From positions 1 to 64,000 of the forward strand of contig NZ_VFEV01000018.1 of NCBI RefSeq assembly GCF_007858275.1: DNA of 64,000 nt, given 5' to 3'. Of the stretch, positions 36,098-42,528 are shown one piece after another; position 1 is the first letter of the stretch, and every line of letters begins with the position of its first letter. Both the position numbers and the translations under genes were made by a program. Source of the stretch: Pseudomonas proteolytica. GTDB lineage: Bacteria > Pseudomonadota > Gammaproteobacteria > Pseudomonadales > Pseudomonadaceae. A model generated the notes under the pieces. The model was not told where the DNA came from, did not search any database, and worked only from the letters and a program-made list of their open reading frames with translations.

Positions 36098-36230
36098 TGA
36101 CCGATTCCAGTGTGTTTAACCCGCAAAACCACAAGAAACACACGATTGGCATGGGAAGTGGTTAGTTATAGGGTGTGAAAGCGCAACAAATGGGGCTGTA
36201 AAACGCGTTTGGCCAATGGAGCGACCGAAC
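36098..36230. promoter_or_regulatory. Control region of the EutH-like gene with TGACCGATT motif and inverted repeat
   Basis: TGACCGATT at 36098-36106 and CGACCGAAC at 36222-36230 repeat the motif seen before the flavoprotein operon. An 8-bp inverted repeat GTGTGTTT / AAACACAC lies at 36110-36117 and 36136-36143. The whole 387-base deoR-eutH gap holds no supported gene. Confidence 0.5.
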
Positions 36231-36282
36231 TGGGGCGTACTCCTACAAAAACAATTGATTCAGTACAGATGGAGCGAAAGCA

Positions 36283-37527
36283 ATGGCGGAATTCGGCAAC
36301 TACGTTATTTACCTGATCATGATCGGCGCGGTGGTGGGCGCGTTTGCGTCCGTGATCAAGCCCGACAGTGGCCTGGGCAAGGAGTTTGTCAACGGCATCC
36401 ACTCCATCGGCCCGGTGTTCCTGGCGCAGGCGGGCATCATGGTGGCGATCCCGTACCTGTCCAAGTTCATCGAGGTGGCCTTGGGGCCGTACTTTGGTGC
36501 GATGGGTTCCGACGTGTCCATTGCGGCACTGTCGATCATCGCCGTGGACATGGGTGGCTACCAGCTTGCCGATGCCCTGGCGGCGAACCGCGACATGTGG
36601 ATCACCGCCATGATCGTCGGCTACACCTCCGGCGCGACCATCGTCTACCTGATCCCGGTCGGCCTGATGATGCTCGAGCGCAAGGACCACAAGTACCTGG
36701 CGCTGGGGGCCATGGCCGGGCTGATCAGCATCCCGTTTGCGGTGCTTGCGTCGCTGATGATGATCACGGCCTTCAACCTGCCGGTGCGTGACATCGTCTC
36801 CACCACCTCGCCGGCCCTGCATTACCTGAGCCTGGGTTTTGTCGACTGCGTGCGCTTGCTCGCGCCCTTGTTTGTGTTCTGTTTCCTGCTGGCTGCCGGC
36901 CTGCGGTATCGGGCGTCGTGGATGGTGGCCGGGTTTTTGGTGTTCGGTAAGTTGATGGACGCGTTTATCAAGATCGTCCTGGCGCTGGCCATCGTCGAGC
37001 ACTTCACCGGGTTCTTCATGAAAAACTTCGGCGTGTGGGGCTTCGACCCGATGTTCGCCGACGAGAAGGAATTGTTCCGCGCCATCGAGATTGCCGGCTA
37101 TATCGGCATCATGCTCGCCGGGACTTTCCCCATCTGCTACCTGTTCAATCGCTACTGCAAGAAACCCATGCAAGTGCTGGGCAAGCACATCGGGCTGTCG
37201 GCCGATGGCGCGGCGGCGTTTGTCATGGTGTTTGCCAATATCATCGCGGTGTATCACCTGTTCAAAAAGATGAATGCCCGGGACAAGGTCCTGTGCGTGG
37301 CCCTGGGTGTCTGCGCGCAAGCGACCATTGGTGATCACCTGGCCTTTACCGCCAACTTCCAGCCGACGCTGATCATGCCGATCCTGCTGGCCAAGCTGTT
37401 TGGTGGCCTGCTCGCCGTGGCAATCGCGATCAAGATCTCCGTGCCCGCCGCCCAGCGCTACGAAGCCCAGGAACGCGAGCGCGAAGAGGCCGACGCCGCG
37501 GGTGTACCAGTCGCCCAGCCGGTATGA
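36283..37527 (+). CDS. eutH: EutH-like membrane transporter
   Basis: 414 residues with about eleven membrane helices. Features match EutH of ethanolamine operons: VDMGGYQLADALA, SGATIVYLIPVGL, FRAIEIAGYIGIML, and ATIGDHLAFTANFQPTLIMPILLAKLFGG. EutH moves ethanolamine across the membrane at low concentration. No ethanolamine ammonia-lyase genes are present here, so the substrate may be a different amino alcohol or polyol that feeds the neighbouring kinase. A charged tail (REREEADAA) ends the protein. A DUF1937 gene follows after 56 bases. Confidence 0.8.
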   Translation: MAEFGNYVIYLIMIGAVVGAFASVIKPDSGLGKEFVNGIHSIGPVFLAQAGIMVAIPYLSKFIEVALGPYFGAMGSDVSIAALSIIAVDMGGYQLADALAANRDMWITAMIVGYTSGATIVYLIPVGLMMLERKDHKYLALGAMAGLISIPFAVLASLMMITAFNLPVRDIVSTTSPALHYLSLGFVDCVRLLAPLFVFCFLLAAGLRYRASWMVAGFLVFGKLMDAFIKIVLALAIVEHFTGFFMKNFGVWGFDPMFADEKELFRAIEIAGYIGIMLAGTFPICYLFNRYCKKPMQVLGKHIGLSADGAAAFVMVFANIIAVYHLFKKMNARDKVLCVALGVCAQATIGDHLAFTANFQPTLIMPILLAKLFGGLLAVAIAIKISVPAAQRYEAQEREREEADAAGVPVAQPV

Positions 37528-37583
37528 CGCCAACCGTTTAATCACCGCAAGGGTGCGAGCCCTTGCCTTGCCCTGAGGTAACA

Positions 37584-37940
37584 ATGAGAAAGATTTTTCT
37601 GGCCTGCCCCTACAGCCATGCCGATGCGTCGGTCACCCATGAGCGCTTTATCCAGTGCAACAAGGTGGCGGCCACCATCATCGAGTCGGGTCATGGGGTG
37701 TTCAGCCAGGTGTCGATGTCACACCCGATCAACCTGGCGTTTGAAGGCAAGGACAGCGCCACCATCGGCAAGCTGTGGGCACCGGTGGATGCGCTGTTCA
37801 TGGACATGATGCAAGAGCTGATCATCCTCGACCTGCCGGGCTGGGACCTGAGCTCGGGGATCAAGCGCGAAATCGAGTTCTTCAAGAATCGTGGGCAGAA
37901 GGTCAGCCTGTGGTCGGAAGTTTCTAACGAGTTCATCTGA
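37584..37940 (+). CDS. DUF1937 protein (nucleoside deoxyribosyltransferase-like)
   Basis: 118 residues: RKIFLACPYSH at the start, SMSHPINLA in the middle, IILDLPGWDLSSGIKREIEFF near the end. This is the DUF1937 pattern, related in fold to nucleoside 2-deoxyribosyltransferases and other N-glycosidic enzymes. The catalytic role is unknown. Its place between an EutH-like transporter and a DUF1989 gene suggests a metabolic role in the same pathway. A REP element follows. Confidence 0.8.
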   Translation: MRKIFLACPYSHADASVTHERFIQCNKVAATIIESGHGVFSQVSMSHPINLAFEGKDSATIGKLWAPVDALFMDMMQELIILDLPGWDLSSGIKREIEFFKNRGQKVSLWSEVSNEFI

Positions 37941-37955
37941 CGACGCGTCCCCCCC

Positions 37956-38044
37956 TGTAGGAGCGGGCTTGCCCGCGATAGCAGTGTGTCAGTCAAGTAT
38001 TTCTAACCTGACCCACCGCTATCGCGGGCAAGCCCGCTCCCACA
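37956..38044. repeat. REP palindrome
   Basis: Arms TGTAGGAGCGGGCTTGCCCG plus CGATAGC and GCTATCG plus CGGGCAAGCCCGCTCCCACA (37956-37982 and 38018-38044), nearly perfect over 27 bp. It separates the DUF1937 gene from the DUF1989 gene. Confidence 0.9.
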
Positions 38045-38121
38045 TTGGTTTGTGTGTGCTCTTCAAGTCACGCCCGCCCCGTTGTATGGTTCTGCCAAAC
38101 CCTGCCAACGAGGATCCCACC

Positions 38122-38973
38122 ATGTACAAGGACTATCCCGCCGCCTACCAAGTCAGCAAGGGTGCAGCCTTGCAGGTCGACAAGGCGTTTTACGACCGTG
38201 TGCGCGAGTGCGGGGCAGGGCGCACCCTGGTCGAGCAGTTCGACGTACCGATCCGCACCGGTCGCGCGTGGAAGGTACCGGCCGGCCATGTGTTCCGCGT
38301 GACCACCCCTGTCGGGCCGCAGGTCGGCGATTTCAATGTGTGGAATGCCAATGACCCGCGCGAGCGCATGTGGGCTGCGCGCACCCGCCAGCTGCAAGGC
38401 GCCCATGTCAGCACCTACGACCGCCTGTGGTCGAACCTGCCGTTCCTGCGGCCGATGGTCACCATCACCGATGACAGCCTGGCCGGCTACGGCATCGACG
38501 AGCACGGTGGGCGCCTGCACGATCTGCTGGGCACGCGTTGCGATCCCTACGTGAACAAGATGCTCACCGGCGAGGACTTCCACCATCATTGCCATTCCAA
38601 CCTGACCCGCGCCGTATTGCCCCATGGCCTGACCGAGTTTGATGTGCACGACGTGTTGAATATCTTCCAGTGCACCGGCCTGAATCACGACGACATGTAC
38701 TTCATGAAGGCATGCCCGGCCAAACAAGGCGATTACCTGGAGTTCTTTGCCGAGATTGACTTGTTGTGTGCGCTGTCCACCTGCCCGGGCGGTGACCTGT
38801 CGCTGCCGATGTGGGGCCCGGATGCCCAGGACCCGCTGACGGTGTGCCGGCCGCTGGGGGTGGAAGTCTACCGGCTCGACGACGGGTTGCTGGAGGGTTG
38901 GAAGTCGCCTGAGCGCGCCGCGTACAACGGCAATCACGGCTTGTTGATTCCCAAGGCCGCGTGGGAAAAATAA
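38122..38973 (+). CDS. DUF1989 (urea carboxylase-associated) family protein
   Basis: 283 residues. It has KVPAGHVFRVTTPVGPQVGDFNVWNA, the histidine-rich GEDFHHHCHSNLTRAV and CPGGDLSLPMWG, all characteristic of the urea-carboxylase-associated DUF1989 family. Family members probably bind a metal through the His/Cys cluster and may act on amines or ureido compounds; no reaction is assigned. The start MYKDYPAAYQVSKG has GAGGAT before it. It is separated from the EutH unit by a REP and may have its own promoter. Confidence 0.82.
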   Translation: MYKDYPAAYQVSKGAALQVDKAFYDRVRECGAGRTLVEQFDVPIRTGRAWKVPAGHVFRVTTPVGPQVGDFNVWNANDPRERMWAARTRQLQGAHVSTYDRLWSNLPFLRPMVTITDDSLAGYGIDEHGGRLHDLLGTRCDPYVNKMLTGEDFHHHCHSNLTRAVLPHGLTEFDVHDVLNIFQCTGLNHDDMYFMKACPAKQGDYLEFFAEIDLLCALSTCPGGDLSLPMWGPDAQDPLTVCRPLGVEVYRLDDGLLEGWKSPERAAYNGNHGLLIPKAAWEK

Positions 38974-39006
38974 TCGAGTGGGGAAGGAACGCGCTATTGC
39001 TTCAGG

Positions 39007-39093
39007 TGGGAGCGGGCTTGCTCGCGAATGCGGTGTGTCATTCAACACATCCAGCGACTGATCCACCGCTTTCGCGAGCAAGCCCGCTCCCAC
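39007..39093. repeat. REP palindrome
   Basis: Arms GTGGGAGCGGGCTTGCTCGC plus GAA and complement at 39007-39029 and 39071-39093. It lies 34 bases after the DUF1989 stop and probably marks the end of that transcript. Confidence 0.9.
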
Positions 39094-39202
39094 AGGGTGG
39101 GTTTAGAAAATCTAAAGCAGTGGTTAAGAACGTATCGTTTCCACGCCCGTTTTTACCTCCTTAGTATGGCGCTCAAGCAATTTCGCCTGAGGTAAACCGG
39201 CC

Positions 39203-39838
39203 ATGCACAGCCCTGATCTGGTGCTCTACACCGACAGCTCGCCCAATGGTTTCAAGATCACCATCGCCCTCGAAGAAATGGGCCTGGCCTACACCCTGCG
39301 TCATGTCCAGATCGATCACGACGAGCATCGTCATCCCGATTTTCTGGCGCTCAATCCCCATGGGCGTATTCCGGTACTGGTTGACCGCGGCGCTGGCATC
39401 ACCCTGTTTGAGTCCGCCGCGATCCTGCTGTACCTGGCGCAAAAGAGCGGGCAACTGTTGCCCCCGGCCGGCCCGGCGCATTGGGCGGCGATTACTTGGT
39501 TGATGTTTCACAGTTCAAGCGTGGGGCCGTTGTTGGGCCAACGCGTGCATTTCGAACTGTTCGACGACAGCGCCAACGCCACGGCAATCCAGCGTTATCG
39601 GCAACTGACCGAAGCGGCCTTTGCCACCCTTGACCAACAATTGGCCGCCAACCCCTGGTTGGCAGGGCAGGCGTATTCCATCGCAGATATTGCGACCTTT
39701 GGCTGGATGCACATTGCCCGGGTGATTGCCTTCGATTTCAGTCAGTACCGGCACCTGAGCGCGTGGTATGAGCGGGTCAACCTGCGCCCGGCCGTGCAAC
39801 GCGGTATCCGCCTGCCTGCCCCTGCCACCGGCCCATGA
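39203..39838 (+). CDS. Glutathione S-transferase
   Basis: 211 residues. Thioredoxin-like N-terminal domain (LYTDSSPNGFKITIALEEMGL, NPHGRIPVLVD, LFESAAILLYLAQK) and helical C-terminal domain with the N-capping motif GQAYSIADIATFGW. The SPNG stretch replaces the usual catalytic Ser/Tyr region of Nu/beta-type enzymes similar to YfcG. Substrate unknown. A flavin monooxygenase gene follows after 23 bases. Confidence 0.88.
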   Translation: MHSPDLVLYTDSSPNGFKITIALEEMGLAYTLRHVQIDHDEHRHPDFLALNPHGRIPVLVDRGAGITLFESAAILLYLAQKSGQLLPPAGPAHWAAITWLMFHSSSVGPLLGQRVHFELFDDSANATAIQRYRQLTEAAFATLDQQLAANPWLAGQAYSIADIATFGWMHIARVIAFDFSQYRHLSAWYERVNLRPAVQRGIRLPAPATGP

Positions 39839-39861
39839 GTGGCCCATTCCGAGGACCCTGT

Positions 39862-40887
39862 ATGAACTCCACCGCCACCTGTGGCGCCAACGCGTCGGCC
39901 TTTGCCAACCACCCCGGCTACCGGCGCATGTTCGCGCCGGATCAACTGACCCTGGGGATCTTCCTGCCGCTGCGGTTCTATGAGGGCGACATGGCAGTCC
40001 TCGCCGGCCAGGCGCAATGGGTCAGCGAGATCGATCGCCTGGGCTTTGCCGCAGTCTGGGTGCGCGACGTGCCCTTGTTCGACCCTTCGTTTGGCGATGC
40101 GGGCCAAGTGTTCGATCCGTTTACCTATCTGGGCTACCTGGCCGCCCATAGCCGGCAGATTGCCCTGGTGACCGGCAGTGCAGTGTTCTCGTTGCGTCAT
40201 CCGATTGACTTGGCCAAGGCCGCCGCGACGATTGATCGATTGTCCGGTGGCAGGCTGGTGATGGGCATCGCCTCGGGCGACCGTGCCGTGGAGTTTCCGG
40301 CCTATGGCCTGGAGCACGGTGCGCGTGCCGAGCGTTTTGCGCAGTCGGTGGACTACTTCCGGCAATTACTGGCGGCCACGGCGCCGACTATTGAGTCACC
40401 CCTTGGGCAGTTGAGCGATGCGTACTTGTTGCCCAAACCGGTAACGGGGCGCATTCCCCTGGTTGTCACCGGGTCGTCGCGCCAGTCGATGCAGTGGCTG
40501 GGGGAACAGGCCGATGGCTGGCTGACCTACCCGGACAGCACCCATAACGTGATGGGGCCGAGGCGCCTGGCGGAAAAAATCCGCGCCTGGCGCGATGGGA
40601 TTCCAGGCGGTGGTTTCCGCCCGCATATGACCAATGAATGGATCGACCTGGCCGATGACCCGGACTTCCCGCGGACGCCCATGCAAGGTGGCTATGTGCT
40701 CAAGACCGGGCGCAAGGGCCTGATCGACCTGCTTGGCGAGTGGCGTGAAGCGGGCGTCAATCATGCCGCCCTCGGGATCCAGATGGCCCAGCGCCCGGTG
40801 GCCGAGATCATTGAGGAACTGGCGCAAGAGGTGTTGCCGCTGTTTCCGGCACTGGCTGGCCCCGAACCCCATCTGCAACAGTGGTAG
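39862..40887 (+). CDS. LLM-class (luciferase-like) flavin oxidoreductase
   Basis: 341 residues of the luciferase-like TIM-barrel fold: LTLGIFLPL, GFAAVWVRDVPLFDPSFGDAGQVFDPFTYLGYLA, SLRHPIDLAKAAATIDRLSGGRLVMGIASGDR and VVTGSSRQSMQWLGEQADGWLTY. Such enzymes are FMN-dependent, two-component monooxygenases; the reductase partner is not here. The ATG of MNSTAT has GAGGACC before it; an ATG overlapping the GST stop (39835) is an alternative. Confidence 0.85.
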   Translation: MNSTATCGANASAFANHPGYRRMFAPDQLTLGIFLPLRFYEGDMAVLAGQAQWVSEIDRLGFAAVWVRDVPLFDPSFGDAGQVFDPFTYLGYLAAHSRQIALVTGSAVFSLRHPIDLAKAAATIDRLSGGRLVMGIASGDRAVEFPAYGLEHGARAERFAQSVDYFRQLLAATAPTIESPLGQLSDAYLLPKPVTGRIPLVVTGSSRQSMQWLGEQADGWLTYPDSTHNVMGPRRLAEKIRAWRDGIPGGGFRPHMTNEWIDLADDPDFPRTPMQGGYVLKTGRKGLIDLLGEWREAGVNHAALGIQMAQRPVAEIIEELAQEVLPLFPALAGPEPHLQQW

Positions 40888-40924
40888 CAGCGGGCGCTGT
40901 ACAAGCGTCAGGTCCAGACACTAA

Positions 40925-40943
40925 AATGAGAAGTATTATCATT
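40925..40943. promoter_or_regulatory. Fur box of the second ECF sigma gene
   Basis: AATGAGAAGTATTATCATT differs at one central position from the AATGAGAATTATTATCATT type Fur site. It is 20 bp before the sigma start codon, so the set is iron-repressed. Confidence 0.88.
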
Positions 40944-40962
40944 ACCGCTCATTGGACCTGAC

Positions 40963-41469
40963 ATGTACGACGACAGTCTCGTCTCGCCCGTCGAACAACT
41001 CTATACCCGTCATCACCCCTGGCTGCGCGGCTGGTTGCAGCGTCGCCTGGGGCATAGCGCCGATGCCGAAGATCTGGCGCACGACACCTTCATCCGCGTG
41101 TTGCGCACGCAGCAGGATGTGCGTGAGTTGCGCCAGCCCATGGCATTTCTTGCCGCGATCGCCAATGGCTTGCTGATCAACCGCTGGCGCCGCCAGGCCA
41201 TTGAACGGGCCTACCTCGAGGCACTCGCCGCGCGCCCCGAAGCTGAGGAACCGTCGCCCGAAACGCGTTACCTGATGATCGAAACCCTGCTGCAACTCGA
41301 CTCGCTGCTGGTGGGCTTGTCGATGCAGGTGCGCAAGATCTTCTTTTTGTCCCAGCTCGATGGCCTGACGTACCCGCAGATCGCTACGCAATTGAGCTTG
41401 AGCGTGGCTCAGGTACAGCGGGCGATGGGCAAGGCTTTCAGCGTGTGCTACGCGAGTCGTTTTGAATGA
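40963..41469 (+). CDS. FecI/HasI-type ECF sigma factor
   Basis: 168 residues with region 2 (DAEDLAHDTFIRVL) and region 4 (QVRKIFFLSQLDGLTYPQIATQLSLSVAQVQRAM). It is the first gene of a sigma, fecR, receptor set under the Fur box. The next start overlaps its stop (ATGA). Confidence 0.92.
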   Translation: MYDDSLVSPVEQLYTRHHPWLRGWLQRRLGHSADAEDLAHDTFIRVLRTQQDVRELRQPMAFLAAIANGLLINRWRRQAIERAYLEALAARPEAEEPSPETRYLMIETLLQLDSLLVGLSMQVRKIFFLSQLDGLTYPQIATQLSLSVAQVQRAMGKAFSVCYASRFE

Positions 41470-42431
41470 CGGGCACTGCGGTTGCACCGAAAATCCGCGA
41501 AACGGCCATCGATTGGATCGTCAGGTTTGAGTCCGGAATGATGAGCCCGGCCGATCACCAGGCGTTGCAGCAATGGCGGCTGGCGAGCGCCGAGCACGAA
41601 TACGCCTGGCAACGCGTCACCAGCTTGCCCCTGACGCTGCAGCCCGGTGCCCACCTGTTGGCGGATGCCACCGCGCGGCGGGCATTGGAATCTGCCGGGG
41701 CTGATCCGCTACGGCGCCGGCAGGTGCTCAAGTGCTTGCTGGGGCTGGGGCTGCTGGGTGGCCTGTCGTGGCAGGGCGCCGATTCGACGCTGGTGCGCGC
41801 AGCCTTTGCCACGTATCGCACGGCGACCGGTGAGCGCCATCGCTGGACCCTGGCCGATGGCAGTTCACTGTGGCTGAACACCGCCAGTGCCGTCAGCCTG
41901 GACTTCAGCGCCTACCTGCGCAGTGTGCAGTTGATCGAGGGCGAGGTGGCGCTGGATGCACAGGTCGAGTCACGCCCGCTGCAACTGGTCACGCCGGATG
42001 CGTTACTGAGCAGCCGGGAGGCCAATCTGCTGGTGCGCCACGATCAGCAGGGCACGTGGATTACCGTATTGCGCGGCTGGGTTGACGTGAGTTCGCCGCG
42101 CAACCCGTCACCGGTCGCGGTGGCGGCGGGGTGGCAGACTCGGGTGGATCGCCAGGGTGTGGGCGCGCCACGCCAGAGCGATGGGTTTCTGGCCCAGGCC
42201 TGGTTGCGCGGGATTCTGCCTGCCGAGCGTATGCGCCTGGATGTGCTGCTCGCCGAACTTTCCCGTTACCGGCCGGGCGTCTTGCGCTGCAGCGAGCAGG
42301 TGGCGGGGTTGCGCGTGACCGGGAGCTTCCAGCTGGATGACACCGATGCTGCGCTGGCGTTGGTGGCCCATGCGTTGCCGGTGCGCATCGAGCGTCGTAC
42401 CCGCTATTGGGTGACTGTGGTGCCGGTCTGA
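41466..42431 (+). CDS. FecR-type anti-sigma factor
   Basis: 321 residues: N-terminal FecR domain (AIDWIVRFESGMMSPADHQALQQW), a membrane helix (CLLGLGLLGGLSWQGA), periplasmic FecR domain (ATGERHRWTLADGSSLWLNTASAVSLDF) and C-terminal STN-like segment (LRVTGSFQLDDTDAALALV). It senses the receptor and holds or frees the sigma factor. Overlaps the sigma gene by four bases. A 6-bp hairpin (CCCACC/GGTGGG, 42489-42506) sits in the 97-base gap before the receptor. Confidence 0.9.
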   Translation: MTGTAVAPKIRETAIDWIVRFESGMMSPADHQALQQWRLASAEHEYAWQRVTSLPLTLQPGAHLLADATARRALESAGADPLRRRQVLKCLLGLGLLGGLSWQGADSTLVRAAFATYRTATGERHRWTLADGSSLWLNTASAVSLDFSAYLRSVQLIEGEVALDAQVESRPLQLVTPDALLSSREANLLVRHDQQGTWITVLRGWVDVSSPRNPSPVAVAAGWQTRVDRQGVGAPRQSDGFLAQAWLRGILPAERMRLDVLLAELSRYRPGVLRCSEQVAGLRVTGSFQLDDTDAALALVAHALPVRIERRTRYWVTVVPV

Positions 42432-42528
42432 AAATTTTTTTACGTTCCCCCCGCAGTTTTTCAAAACTCGCTTGGCCTATAGGAATAACCCACCGAGACA
42501 GGTGGGCCTTCACCTCTAGGAGCCCTGC

